64,000 bases of DNA from Elephas maximus indicus (taxonomy: Eukaryota > Chordata > Mammalia > Proboscidea > Elephantidae), in contig NC_064826.1 of NCBI RefSeq assembly GCF_024166365.1, positions 57,987,001 through 58,051,000 of the forward strand. Direction: 5' to 3'. Shown in pieces: positions 21,199 through 33,515 of the stretch (its first letter is position 1; each line of letters begins with the position of its first letter). The notes under the pieces were generated by a model, which ran no database searches, was not told where the DNA came from, and saw nothing but the letters and a program-made list of their open reading frames with translations. A program made the position numbers and the translations under genes.

Positions 21199-21429
21199 AA
21201 ATATTTATTTATATAAGTGTATATGATTTAATTACTTATATGAATGTTTGCTTATATTATTTACTTACAATGTATACGTACAATTTACTTATAAATATTT
21301 ACTTATGTAAGTATAATTTACTGGTAGTATTTTCTTAAAAATTTATAAGTATTTTACAGTAGAAAAATACTTATAATACTTACAATGATATTACATACTT
21401 AAATATTTAATATGTGGTTACTTTTTGTG

Positions 21430-21605
21430 TGCTACCCACTTTTCTAAATATTTGAGGTACATTAACTCATTGTATCCTTACAAAAATCACATGTGGCAAG
21501 TAACTCTGTCCTGCACAAAGTCAAGGTAATAGGTAGTTGAGAGAGAATTCGAGTCCTGGCATTTCGGCTCCACTGTCTCCGCACTTAACTATTGTGCTAA
21601 ACTGG
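21430..21605 (-). mobile_element. MIR, antisense, diverged
   Basis: ATTAACTCATTGTATCCTTAC, GTAATAGGTAGTTGAG, then ATTCGAGTCCTGGCATT. This is the antisense MIR order with a tRNA-like end. Confidence 0.6.
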
Positions 21606-21989
21606 TAGGGGATCAGTTTCTTTAGGAGCCATTCAGTGGCTCTGGAGTCAGAGAATTTTTACCTCATCCCTTTGGTGCTACATATTTCTTGCAACTCTCG
21701 AAAATCCTCTTTTTAAGTTAGTGAATAGTGAAGATAAAAATACAAATATTAAATGTAAAACAGGGATCCATATTCATATTTCCTTCTCCAAAAGAAAAAG
21801 GACAAAGTGTCTTTTGTGTCCTCATAGAACAAGTAGCACCACAATCCCAAGTGTGAAATCATTCGGGTAAAGTGTATATGTGAATCAATAATAACCGAAA
21901 GTGATAGCTTCTGTGTCTATCTAGTTGGATGTGTTTGCCGTGGTAATAAATTGCTAGAAGGCAATGTTGGCGGACAGAGTTGAAAAATA

Positions 21990-22175
21990 ACAATTAATAT
22001 TTATTGAGCGTTTACTATGTGCCAGGCACCCTCCCGAGTGATTTACATGCATTATTTCCCATTATAAAGGAGATACTATTAAATCCATTTTAAAGATGAG
22101 GAAACTGAGGTGTAAAGAAGCTAATTAACATGTTCAGGGTCATACAGATAATAAATGGCAGAATTGGGAAAAGAC
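21990..22175 (-). mobile_element. MIR, antisense
   Basis: TTTACTATGTGCCAGGCACC, then AAAGATGAGGAAACTGAGG and GTCATACAGATAATAAATGG, the classic antisense MIR core. Confidence 0.85.
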
Positions 22176-22699
22176 TTCTCAAAGTAAATGTTGAAAATTC
22201 ACATAAAATAATACTTTTGGGATCTTTGTGTTTATTTAATCTGTGGTTGTACATCTATCTCTGGGTTGGAACATAACTAAAATTATTTCTTTAAGAAACT
22301 CTTGGCCTTGCCCAGGGCTCCTGAATGACTTTATTCATTGTTGTAGGTCTTCATTTTTAGAAAAGGGAATAATTTCTACCTCTGCTTAAGAATATAGCAA
22401 AATCTGAGTCTACATCTAAATGGCAACTGAGAATATCTATACTGTGGGTACTTGTCGAAGTTTAATCTGCTGGAAATTCACTTGAAAGAAACTATTTATG
22501 GATAATTATCATTTATTCCTCCTTATGCGCCCTGGCCTCGCCTCCAGTGGTTCTGGCTTAATTTGTAGTCTAAAAAATGCCCCAGCAGATGCCAGTTTGC
22601 ACCTAGGGTTGAGGTCCTTTGCTCTGTGTATTTGTAAGTCTCTTTTTGAATTCAGTTACTTGCCAGAGGTTTGGTGTCTGAATTGATAACCAGTTTTCT
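22176..22699. other. Intronic, nothing recognised
   Basis: No repeat or exon recognised. A short frame at 22498-22686 has no domain. Confidence 0.4.
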
Positions 22700-22960
22700 C
22701 AATCACGTCCCTTTCCGCTTCAGTCATCTACTAGGCGTTTCATAAAGGATACTTCGAAGTACGTTGTAAGAAATATTCCTAAGAAACCAGTTAGAACATT
22801 AACCGAAGTCTTGGAGGACATTACATGTTGCGCTTGCGTCTTCAGGACCCATGGAAGAGATTTGTCCTGTAACTGACTGTGTTTCCTTCTCTGAGTTGGA
22901 TGCCTGAAGCTTAGAGGCAAGTTACGCTCTCTCCTCCTCCGAAGCGAGGGAGCACGTGCC
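22700..22960. promoter_or_regulatory. Intronic CpG-retaining segment with an E-box
   Basis: Twelve CpGs fall in about 260 bases, several times the density of the surrounding intron, and no repeat family is recognised. A palindromic CACGTG E-box is at 22953-22958. This may be an intronic regulatory element. Function is inferred. Confidence 0.35.
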
Positions 22961-23100
22961 TTCATAGCAGCTTCACTCCTAACTCATCTCCTTGCTTCTC
23001 ATCATCCTCATTTTAGCTCAAAAGTTATCTCAAATATTTCTTCACCCATGATAGTTTATCAAGCTGAATGGTTATGATTTATTTACATTTTCATTTGTAT
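22961..23100. other. Intronic, nothing recognised
   Basis: Short unassigned stretch between the CpG-retaining segment and an L2 remnant. Confidence 0.4.
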
Positions 23101-23428
23101 GTTAGACTTTGATTAAAATACTCAGGTTATAAGTCATCTATGAGAGGTTTCCTCTGACAACTTTTTAAAAGTTGTTGCATCCCTATCAGTCCTTATCACG
23201 TTTTTACTCTATTTTCTTGTCTTTCTGGCACTTGTTATCATTTTACATTATTTTTAATGATTGACTTTTTAAATTATCTTTACCCCTGTATTTCATCACT
23301 AAAATGTAAACTGTATGAGAATAGTGATCTTGTCTGTTTGTTGAATACACATTTCCCCTGCCTGGAACAGTGCTTGACACACATGAAGTAGGTGCTTAAT
23401 GATTATTTATTGAAGGAATGAATTTCTT
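23101..23428 (+). mobile_element. L2 3' end, sense
   Basis: AAACTGTATGAGAATAGTG, GCCTGGAACAGTGCTTGACA, then AGTAGGTGCTTAATGATTAT and a GAAGGAATGAA end, the typical L2 3' terminus. The left limit is approximate. Confidence 0.7.
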
Positions 23429-24810
23429 CTTCCTCCCAGTTTCTTCATCTACTTAAAAATTAAAGCGTATGTTGTATGTATCCATATAAGCTATCTGAAA
23501 ACCTTTTTGGAACAAGGTAGGGTGTAAATGAATGAAAGCATGGATAAATGTTACTCTTTAAATATTTAATTTTTAACCCCTTTTAATAGTTGTAATTACA
23601 CATAATTAAAACAGTTCAACATGCTGTATTTTTAAAAAATATAAATACTTAAGTTTTTAAAAAACGATTATGACCTAGCTGTCCTCCTTTGCTTCTGATT
23701 TCATCATTTGAATTCCTTTTAAGATAAGATCTGTTTGGCTTTCTCTAGGACAGGCTATTATGTGTAACTTGATTTCGGAAATAAAATTAAAAATGCTGTG
23801 CCATGTCCAGAAATATCAGTAATTCTAACTGGAAAGAGAAAGTCCTTTTTTTCTCCTCAATCTGTTTGTTGTTTGTGTAACATTTTTCTTCTCCTTTTTA
23901 AAAATTAATTCTTGTACTAGGGGATTTTAGAATTTAGTAATCTTTGCCCTTTTGTTACATTTTTTGTCCCAAGTAAAGAACACTAGATGACGTTTTGGAG
24001 GTGGGAAATCAATGATGCTTTCCTGGACATAGGTCTGGAGAGCTCATGTTTTGTAAGTGGTTTTAAATTTTTCTATCTGAGGCAGTAGAATTCCTGGTGG
24101 TCTGCTTTCTTAGACCACATAGTCTACTCGGCATGGCATCATATCTCTACCTTTACCTCTAGTTGGTCAATTTCTAATCTGATTTTTTTTTCTTCTAGGT
24201 TTTGTCTTTTAAGTAGGCTTGTTTGGGAGAAATTGCCTTCATTTCCTTCACAAGTGTGGTCAGGATGTTGGAAGCAGGCTGCTGCATGCAGTGTTACTCC
24301 TGATCATAGCTTCAACATTTCTCTAAGTTGTGTCTATCTCTTTGCTTTGGATAGTAAGATACTGCAGGAGGAACAGCTGCTTCACAGAACCTGGTTCTGC
24401 AGATCTTCTTGGATTCACTAATGGATTTGTAATGCCTTTTGGACAGCCTGTTAGGAGTCTGGCCAGGAACCCCGCTATGGCTCCTGAGAAGCCTAAGTGG
24501 CATTCAAGGTCATGCATAGTTTAGTGGTATTTAAGGTAGGCTGGGGAAGGGCAGGGCAGACAGTTGGCTGAGGAGTGATTAAGGATCATCAAAAAATGGG
24601 CAGAGGTAGGGTATGGGTAGAGAAGTGGTGAAAGATGAGACTCAGGGAAATCAGAGATCAGTTGGAGAGAGAAGGGTCTAAGTTCATGGTGTAGGCCAGT
24701 CCAGTGTCTTGCTGGCTCACCTAGAGAGAGACAACCTGAAAGGCTCCGAGGTACCAGCCAGCCAAGAATGTTTGGCTCCATTCTTGATCTAACGGTAAAA
24801 AGAACTTGTA
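23429..24810. other. Intronic, AT-rich, nothing recognised
   Basis: No firm repeat call. Overlapping frames on both strands at 24233-24524 lack domains. A purine-rich stretch at 24540-24690 is unassigned. Confidence 0.4.
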
Positions 24811-25408
24811 ATTTTTTTTTTTTAATTGTACTTTAGCTGAAGGTTTACAGAACAAACTAGTTTCTCATTAAATAGTACACATATTGTTTTGTGACACTGG
24901 TTGCCAACTCTGCAACATGTCAACAGTCTCCCCTTCTCAACCTTGACTTCCGTATTACCAGCTTTCCTGTCCCCTACTGCCTTCTTGTCCTTGCCGCTGG
25001 GCTGGTGTGCACATTTAGTCTCATTTTATGGGCCTGTCTAATGTTTGGCTGAAGGTTGAACCTCAGGAGTGACTTCATCACGAAGCTAAGAGAATGTTTG
25101 GGGGTCACACTCTCGGGGTTTCTCCAGCCTCTTTCAGACCAGTAAGTCTGATTTTTTTTTTTTTTCAGAATTTTGTTCTACAATTTTCTGCAGCTCTGTC
25201 TGGGACCCTCTACTGTGATTCCTGTCAGAGCAGTCAGTAGTGGTAGCGGGGCACCATCAAGTTGTGCTGGACTTGATCTGGTGGAGGATACAGTGTTTGT
25301 GGTTCATTAGTCATTTGGATAATCTTTCCCTGTGTCTTTGATTTTCTTCATTCTCCCTTGTTCCAGGACGGGTGAGACCAGTGAAGTGTTTCAGATGGCT
25401 GCTCACAC
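24811..25408 (-). mobile_element. L1 3' UTR, 5'-truncated, antisense
   Basis: Poly(T) at about 24813-24823 is the A tail of an antisense L1. The next 590 bases are 3' UTR nearly parallel to 25419-26010 (shared GAAGGTTTACAGAACAAACT, TCAGGAGTGACTTCATCAC). It stops where the T-run of the second copy begins. Confidence 0.9.
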
Positions 25409-27465
25409 TTTTTTTTTTTAATTGAACTTTAGATGAAGGTTTACAGAACAAACTAGCTTCTCATTAAACAATTAGTACACATACTGTTTTACGACATTGA
25501 TTACCAACCCCACAACATGGCAACACTTCTCTATTCTCAACTTGGCTTCCCTATTACCAGCTTTCCTGTCCCCTCCTACCTACTAGTCCTTGCCTCTGGG
25601 CTTGTGTGCCCCTTTAGTCTTCATTTTGTTTTATGGAACTGTCTAATCTTTGGATGAAGAATGAACCTCAGGAGTGACTTCATCACTGAGCTAAGAGGGT
25701 GTCTGGGGGCCATACTCTTGGGGTTTCTCCAGTCTCTGTCAGGCCAGTAAGTCTGATTATTTTTTGTGAGTTAGAATTTTGTTCTGCATTTTTCTCTAGC
25801 TTTGTCTGGGACCCTCTTTTGTGATCCCTATCAGGACAGTCAGTGGTTTAGCCAGGTACCATGTAGTTGTACTGGACTCAGTCTGGTGGAGGCAGTGGTA
25901 GTTGTGGTCCATTAGTCCTTTGGACTAATCTTTCCATCGTGTTTTTAGTTTTCTTCATTCTCCATTGCTCCCGAAGGGCTGAGACCAGTAGAGTATCTTA
26001 GATGGCCGCTCACAGGCTTTAAGACCCCAGACACTACTCACCAAAGTAGAATGTAGAACATTTTCTTTATAAACTATGTTATGGCAGTTGAGCTAGGTGT
26101 TCCCGGAGACCATGGTCCCCATAGCTGTTATTCCAGTTATTTGGTCCCTCAGGGAGTTTGGATGTGTCTATGGTGCTTCCATGACCTTGCCTTGGACAAA
26201 TCGTGCTGGCTTCCCCAGTATTGTGCACTGTCTTACCCTTCTCCAAAATTACCACTTGTCTATTGTCTACTTAGTGTTTTTCCATTCCCACCCCTCTTCT
26301 TCGTAACCATCAAAGCTTGTCTCTTTTTGTGTATAAACCTTTCCATGAGTTTTTATAGTAGTGGTCTTGTACAATATTTGTCCTTTAGTGATTGACTTAT
26401 TTCTCTCAGCGTAATGCCCTCCAGATTCATCCATGTTCTGAGATGGTTCACAGATTCATCATTGTTCTTTATTGTTGTATAGTTTTCCATTGCGTGTATG
26501 TACTACAATTCGTTTATCCATTCATCTGTTGGTGGGCATCTAGGTTGTTTCCATCTTTTTGCTATTGTGAACAGTGATGCAGTGAACATGGCTGTGCATG
26601 TTTCTATTCGTGTGATGGCACTTATTTCTCTAAGATACATTCCTTGGAGTGGAATTGCTAGATCATATGGTATTTCTATTTCTAGCTTGCTACGGAAGCG
26701 CCGTATCGTTTTCCCAAATGGTTGTAGCATTTTGCATTCCCACCAGCGGTGCAGAAGAGTTACACTCTCCCCACAGCCTCTCCAGCTTTTGTTATTTCCT
26801 GTTTTTTTGATTTGTGCCAGTAATGCCAGGGTGAGATGATATCTCATTGTGGTTTTGATTTGCATTTCTGTAATGTCTAGTAATCAGGACCATTTCCTCA
26901 TGTGTCTGTTAGCTGCCTGGATGTCTTCCTTGGTGAACTGTTTGTGCATATCCTTTGCCCATTTTTTAATTGGATTATTTGTCTTTTTGTTGTAGAGGTG
27001 TTGGATTTTCCTGTAGATTTTAGAGATCAGACCTTTGTCGGATTTGTCACAGCCAAATTTTTTTCCCCAGTCTGTAGGTTCTCTTTTTACTCTTTTGGTG
27101 AAGTCTTTTGATGAGCATAAGTGTTTAATTTTTAGAAGATTCCAGTTATCTACCTTATTTTCTGGAGTTTGTGTGTTGTTATGGTTTGTATCCTGTTAAT
27201 CTCGTGTATTAGGTCCTCTAGCATTGATCCTATTTTTTCTTCTATAATCTGTATTGTTTTTGTTTTTATATTTAGTTTTTGATCCATTTTGAGTTAGTTT
27301 TTGTATATGGTGTGAGGTATGGGTCCTATTTCATTTTTTTGTAGATGGACGTTTAGTTTTGCCAAAGCTATTTGTTTAAAAGACTGTCTTTTCCCTATTT
27401 GATGGACTTTGGGCTCTTGTCGAAGATCAGGTGACCGTAGGTGAATGGATTTACATCTGGGTTCT
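25409..27465 (-). mobile_element. L1 with 3' UTR and ORF2 3' end, antisense
   Basis: Poly(T) at 25409-25418, 3' UTR to about 26390, then ORF2 read on the minus strand up to about 27465, where it is cut off. It is 5'-truncated and lacks the endonuclease and RT. It is a lineage-type L1, judging by the 3' UTR it shares with the neighbouring copy. Confidence 0.92.
26392..26865 (-). pseudogene. L1 ORF2p C-terminal fossil
   Basis: The minus-strand frame carries the typical end of ORF2p, with blocks SVTLLHRWWECKMLQPFGK and YDLAIPLQGMYLREI and then WKQPRCPPTDEWINEL. The open part is 26865-26503 and it is then disrupted. No catalytic domain is included. Confidence 0.9.
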
Positions 27466-27829
27466 CATTTTTGGGGAACCTTGTATTTTTTAGCCAGACT
27501 TGCTCTGATGGTACTCGGGATTATTTTCATCTGTCACTTCCCCCACACGAGCTTTAAGTGTTTGGTTTACAGGGAAAAAACATTTCTTCTTCTTCTTCTA
27601 GGGGGTTGGTGTTTTCTAACAGTCTGTAGGCTAATAGTGGGAAGGGGCTTTAAGGCACCATTTTTCTCATTATATAGTTCAGACTCTAAGGACTGTATCT
27701 CTCCTGGACCAGGAGATGAGGCCCAGTTCAAGATCGATTTCATGACTCATATAGAGTTTGAGGCTCTGAAAAATCAGAGCATTTGTATAAAATAAGCAAT
27801 AGGTTCATATTTTTTCCTCCTATTCTATT

Positions 27830-28215
27830 TTTGTTGTTGTTGAGAATGTATACAGAACATAAATCAGTTCAACAATTTCTGCATGTACAATTCAGTAGCA
27901 CTGATTACAGTCTTCAAATTGTGAAACCATTCTCACCCTCCTTTTGCAAATTCTTCCTCCCCCATTAACATAAGCTCACTGTCCCTTAAGTTTCCTGTCT
28001 GATCTTTCGAGTTGCTCTTGTCAATTTGATCCCATATAGATAATTCTTAAAAGAGTACAATGCTTAAGGCAGGCATTTCTTAGTAGTTAAGCTAATCTGT
28101 TTTTTGGTTTAAAGAAGACTTCGGGGATAATTTTGGCTTAAGGTTTAAAAATTATCTCAGGGCAGTAGTTTCAGGGGTTCATCCAGCCTCAGCGACTCCA
28201 GAAACATGTTCATTT
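27830..28215 (-). mobile_element. Other L1 subfamily 3' UTR, antisense
   Basis: Starts TTTGTTGTTGTTGAGAATG, then ACATAAATCAGTTCAACAAT, ACCATTCTCACCCTCCTT and GATCCCATATAGATAATTC, ending near GTTCATCCAGCCTC. Partly related to 37455-38110 (shared GGTTTAAAG and GGGATAATTTTGG). Confidence 0.7.
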
Positions 28216-31059
28216 TGAATGGCATGTGGTATGTGCTAAATAAATGTATGTTGACTGAATGAAGAGTCCATGTAAGATGGATTTTGGAAAATTCGTTCTT
28301 AGTGAGATGGATACTTTCCGTGTTAGGCTGTGTTTGCTGTAGATGGTGGGTTATTTTAAAGGCAAGTTTGGTATTACTGTTCCTTTAGTGGTACTTTGGT
28401 GTACCTTTCACATACATTAGATAAGTGCTTAATAATAAGAAGGATGTGAAAAAAATGTTAGTGTTTTTCACAGATGCATTTGCAAATTTACCATTATGTT
28501 GAGTAATTAAACCATAATTTCTTATGAAGAGTTTTATTGATTTTGATAAAAACTTAGTCATTATTGAAGATGATGAAAATTTTTATTCAGGACTGCAAAA
28601 TGGTTCTCACATATCATGGTCCTGTACAACTGGTTTAGCTGAAATAGTACATTGCATTTTGCAAACTTATTTTCTCATAAAAGTGCCTTTAAACTTGGAC
28701 AGATGTTGATTGATAAGAAGGTGGGGGAAATGTAAGAAGCGTTCAATGCTGTCACCAAAGGTGAATCCATTTTCGACTGGGTGAATGACTCGAGGTAAGC
28801 CTATTTCAGGACCATAGCTTACAGTACATCATTTGGCTCTCAGGATCCTCTAGAAAAAAGATATTGTGCTAAGGTACTGTGAATTCTCATTTAATTTAAT
28901 TTCTGAGGTCAGTTTAGCATGCTGCTCTTGCAGTTCTTAATGATCTTGTATAGACAATGTTCTCCATAGTTAATGAAGGAAAAGTGCTATTAATTCAGAG
29001 CCAACTTAATATAAAATCTGCTTGAGGTAATTGATTAATGAGTTGCTTGGGACATTTCTTAAATCTCCTGGTGGCTTACTGATGTCATAGGGTGATGAGG
29101 TAAAAAATATTTCAATTGCATAGAAAAATGTGGTATGAAGGCATGAACCCTCATCTTCATCTTTGCGTCTTCCCAGCGTATAGCACAGTGTTGTACTAAC
29201 AAGTACTCAAGAAGTGAGTGTTGAGTGGGTGAGACTGTTGATGCCATGACTTATAGAGAGCCCAGTTCCATTCTTACTCCCCATCTCCCCTGTTGTTGTA
29301 TTAGGCTTTTCCTGGTCAATTATTTCTTTTCTGTTCATTCCTCTTTCCTTATCTCCCAGTATAGGCTCTGCCATTCTCCTCTTGCCTTTCTCCTTTTGTC
29401 ATTTTCCTGTGCACATAGACTTGCTCTGTTCTCTTTTCTTGTGCCCCTTGATTTATTTTATATTTTTCCCCACCCTCTTTCTGTCAAGTGTCTCTTTCTT
29501 CTCTTAGCAACTAATGTAAAAACAAGTCTCTAAAAGGTTATTTGTATTCAGTTTTGGGAACCATCTTTGTTGTACATTGCTGGACTGACTTATTTTGGGA
29601 TGTGGAAAATGTGTTGTAGTTCAATACAGTTTCCATTTTACTACTTGTCTTTAAACCCTGTATTTTGTGTGGTTTACTTTTATTTATTTTTCCTTTGGTT
29701 TCCACTCAGATGGCCCCTCATTCATTCTCTTTTTGGAATATGGATTAAAGTATCTCTTTTCTTTATTGCTAGAATAATCTCCATCCTTAGGGTATTCACA
29801 TACGCATTCTCCTAGTTCTCATTGCTTATAATCCCCCTGGATTTAAGCTCTAAGTTATGTGCTCAGTGCACCTTCCACACTTGCTGAGCATGTAGCCTCT
29901 TAAAGTCTTTGGGAGTGATCCATTGCCTACAGGATAGAGTTCATACTCAGTATGAAGGAATAATAAGGAACTAAAATTAAAACTTGCCTCATAGGCTTGG
30001 CATAAATTGTGCGTGTTTATGTGTGTGCATGTTGGGGGGTGAGTGGGCTGGGACACTGATAATTTGGGTGTGTTAGTAGAAGGTATCCCTGTGAGATAGA
30101 CTGTAATCTAAGGCTTGAGCTTTGTCATTCAGGTCACCATTGTTTGTCCAGCATTTAGTACTGTGTCTGACCCATAGTTGGTGTTCAGTGAATATTGACA
30201 GTTTTTGTTCTCATTTTGTGTCTCAAAGTTTCAGAAAAACATTCTGTGACACAAATATATGTTACTGATTTGATGTACTTTTGACATATTCCTAACAGTT
30301 GTAGTATTTCTTTCCTCTGATTATTCAAATCTTCCTTTGGAATGGGGTGGAGACAAGCCTGGGCCTGGTTATACCCCCTTCCGTACATATATGACTTATC
30401 TCTGGCCTCCTTCTCCACCCCCCCGCCCCGCATATATTTTTGTCAGCCGAACAGAGCCACCCTGATTACGAGATGTCCACATTTTGTGAGGATCCCCTGC
30501 ATCTCAACTGAAATAGCTGTCCCTCTTGCTTCAAATTTGAGGCAGGGTTTATTAGGAAAGGCAGGGCCATGGTGATAAAGAGAGAGCACTCCAGAGAAAG
30601 TGGCAGGAACTTGAAACAATGATTGGCATACTGACTTCCTACCATGTAAAACTGCAGTGATGTCTCTAGGCCCCTCTCATCACTGTGACAAAATCATTCA
30701 TGTCAGATTATCGCCCCGTCTCTTCCAACAAAAATAAATCCAAGCTATTTAACCTTTGTGTGTGACTTTATTCACCAGGCTTTGCTACTTTGCTGCCTGG
30801 AGCTGCATTTTCATTAAGACAATGATGTATGTCTACTAGGAGAATGAGATGTGGTATTTCAGATGGATATGAATTCATATGGCATCTTCAGCCAAAGATT
30901 TCCTTGATTTTTTTCCTGTGGTGTTGAGTTAAAGACAACATCCTCATTTTTTATTTTTCTGTTGCTAAGAACCAGATGTCTTTTTGTCTAGTGTTTTGTT
31001 TTATTTTTATTTTATAATTATTTTAAAAATAGACTTTTCAGGCACTTATATTACTAATC
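28216..31059. other. Intronic, mostly unassigned, with L2 traces
   Basis: L2-type 3' end words occur near 28225-28262 (TATGTGCTAAATAAATGTAT) and 30147-30200. The rest has no firm assignment. Short frames at 29225-29815 and 30185-30575 have no domains. Confidence 0.4.
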
Positions 31060-31790
31060 TACTTTCTGTCTTGGTAGATTTGTCTATTCTGGACATTTCA
31101 TTTAAATGGAATCATACAACATGGCTTTTTGTCTCTGACGACTTTCACCTCGCATAATGTATTTAAGTTTTATCCATGTTGTACCATGAATCAGTACTTC
31201 ATTCCTTTTTATTGCTAAATGATATTCATTATGTATCCATTCATCTTGATGGACTTTTGCTTTTACTTTTTAGTTGTTACAAATAATGCTGCTGTGAATA
31301 TTTGCCTAAAAGTTTTTGTGTGGACAAAAATTTTTATTTCTCTTGGGTATATATGTAGGAGTGGAATTGCTGGGTCATATGGTAACTCTGTGTTTAACAT
31401 TTTGAGGAACTTCCAAACTGTTTTCCAAAGCAACTGCACCATTTTACATCCCCAATAGCAGTATAAAAAACTAAACCAAGCCCACTGCCCTGGAGTCGAT
31501 TCCGACTCATAGCGACCCCATAGGGTTTCCAACGCTGTGAATCTCTACGGAAGCAGACTGCCACGTCTTTCTCCCACGGTGCCACTGGTGGTTTTGAACC
31601 TCTGACCTTTCGGTTAGCAATTGAGCACTTTAACCATTATACCACCAGCCCTCCTTAACAGCAGTATACGAGGGTACAGTTTTTCCACTTCTTCACCAAC
31701 ACTTGTCTTTTTGCTAATTGTCATCCTAGTGGTTGTGAACTAGTATCCAATTTTTACAAGTGCTGTTACATGGGTCAATTTATTGATACC
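31060..31790 (-). mobile_element. L1M 3' end, antisense, split by a SINE
   Basis: TTTGTCTATTCTGGACATTTC, CATGTTGTACCATGAATCAG, GAGTGGAATTGCTGGGTCAT and CCAAACTGTTTTCCAAAGC are a classic old L1M end read antisense. A SINE occupies 31466-31652. The minus frame 31532-31263 holds ELPYDPAIPLLHIYPREIK, ORF2 C-terminus. Confidence 0.9.
31466..31652 (-). mobile_element. AfroSINE variant, antisense, in L1M
   Basis: GGAGTCGATTCCGACTCATA, then a divergent middle (GCAGACTGCCACGTCTTTCT) and CCATTATACCACCAGCCCTC. An AGCAGTATA repeat at about 31456-31464 and 31660-31668 marks the target duplication. Confidence 0.9.
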
Positions 31791-31899
31791 GTGTAATCGC
31801 TAAGGAAAGAGTAGCACAACCGTAGAATTACCAGAGAAACTACGAGAAACAAACTTAAGGCTCATAGAAATTTCTTTAGGACAATTTTTGTATACTTTT

Positions 31900-33080
31900 T
31901 TAAGTTAAAAAATATTTGTGTTTTGAAATAGTTCATACATACAGAAAAGTAGATAGACTAACATGACAGACATCCTTGTACTCATCATCCAGAATTGAAA
32001 ACATTAAATAGTTGTTTTTTTAAAGAAATAAACATTACAGACTCTTTTGGCATTCTCCTTCCCCTCCATTTACTCTTCCTCCCCAGAAGTCATTATGTTG
32101 TAATTGGTGTACATCTTTCTTGGCTTTGTTTTCATATTTCTACTACATAGATAATTTTTCATAAATAATACATAGTACCATTTTGTGTATTTTTTATATG
32201 TACATCTTTGGTATCATATATATCCTTTGGCCACCCCTAAACATTGTTTTATGGTGTCTTATGTTGATACAGGTAAAATAATAGAGTTTATCCCTTTTTA
32301 CCATTATGTGGCTTTCTATTTTATATATCTGCCATCATTTATCCAGTCCCTCTTAGAGATTGTTTCCAATTTCTTGCTGTCTTAAGGAGTGCATGCCATT
32401 AATATACACACATACAAGAATTTTTGTAGGGCATACACTTAGAAGTGAAATTACTGATTTCATGGGTATGTGTATTCCCACTTTCTACTACTGGCCAAAT
32501 CACTTGCCGTAGTGATGTACCAATTTACACTCTACTAGCACTGAGTGAAGGAGCACTGATGACAGAAATGGTTAGGTGCTCACCTGGTAACTGGAAGGTT
32601 GGCAGTTCGAACTCACCCAGTGGCTGATGGAAGAACCACTTGGCGATTTGCTTCTGTAAAGATTATAGCCAAGAAAACTCTATGGGGCAGGTTTCCTCTG
32701 TCACATGGGGTTGCTATGAGTTGGAATCATGTCGATGGCACCTAACAACAACAGCAATGTATGAGAATTTCTGTATGTTCCCATCTTCCTCATCATCTGG
32801 AAATCAAAAGGCTTTTAAATTTCTACCAGTGTTATGGGTTTGAAATGGTCTTTCGTTTTACTTTCGTTTTCCCTGATGACTGATGTGGTAGATCACCTTT
32901 GGTGATAAATATTTCCCCCTCTGAATGACCTATTTATATACTTTGCCTCTTTTTCTATGGCAGATTTATCTTTTTCTTATTGATTTGTAGGCATTTTAAG
33001 TATATTCTGAATTCTTTTTTATTATTGGTTATCTGTGTTACAAATACTTTTTTTTTTTTAAGTCTGTGGCTTTTCATGGT
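31900..33080 (-). mobile_element. Old L1, antisense, split by a SINE
   Basis: ATAAACATTACAGACTC, CATTATGTGGCTTTCTATTT, TAGAAGTGAAATTACTG, and after the SINE TTGATTTGTAGGCATTTTAAG and AAGTCTGTGGCTTTTCATGG, the antisense order of an L1 3' part. Confidence 0.7.
32549..32757 (+). mobile_element. AfroSINE variant with RTE-style tail
   Basis: Head GAGCACTGATGACAGAAATG, B-box region GGCAGTTCGAACTC, an insert ATTTGCTTCTGTAAAGATTA, then GTTGCTATGAGTTGGAATC and the tail GATGGCACCTAACAACAACA, as at the RTE end near 9840. Confidence 0.9.
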
Positions 33081-33269
33081 GTATTATAAAAAAAATTATT
33101 ATTTTTATAATAACGTATTTAAAAAAATTTTTTTTTGGTGTTATCCGTATCAGTACTTTTCTTCATGAGTTTGTGTGTGTATTTTGCTCATTACTACTGA
33201 GCCTATTATAGTTTTTTTTAATATATCTTTATTTTTAGTAAAACAAGTCTCAATATAATTTTCTTCTTG
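33081..33269. repeat. AT-rich low complexity
   Basis: Includes an A7T10 junction at 33121-33137. Nothing else recognised. Confidence 0.6.
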
Positions 33270-33515
33270 AAAAGCACTATAGGATGGTCATTAAGAGTTA
33301 CAGGACCTGTATTTAGACTTCATGGATTCAAAACCCACCTCTGCCACTAGCTAACTGTGTAAAATAATAAGCACTTAACGTCTCTAGTCCTCAGTTTTCA
33401 TACGAATAAAATGGGAATAAGAAAAGTACATATTCATATGTTGTGAAGATTGAAGAAGATAATGCAAAGCTCATAGCTGAGGGCTCGGTATATAGTAAGA
33501 GCTCAATAAATGAGA
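33270..33515 (+). mobile_element. MIR, sense
   Basis: GGATTCAAAACCCACCTCTG, CTAGCTAACTGTGTAAAATA, ATAAAATGGGAATAAG, then GTAAGAGCTCAATAAATGAG. Complete MIR order. Confidence 0.85.

Larger units (their letters stand above)
20795..21415. repeat. Degenerate AT-rich TTACTTAT repeat tract
   Basis: The words TTTACTTAT, ACTTATAA and their reverse complements ATAAGTA recur across the tract (20795-20829, 20992-21010, 21199-21415). Two AfroSINEs have inserted in it. It looks like a decayed short-period tandem array, though no clean period is left. Confidence 0.6.
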
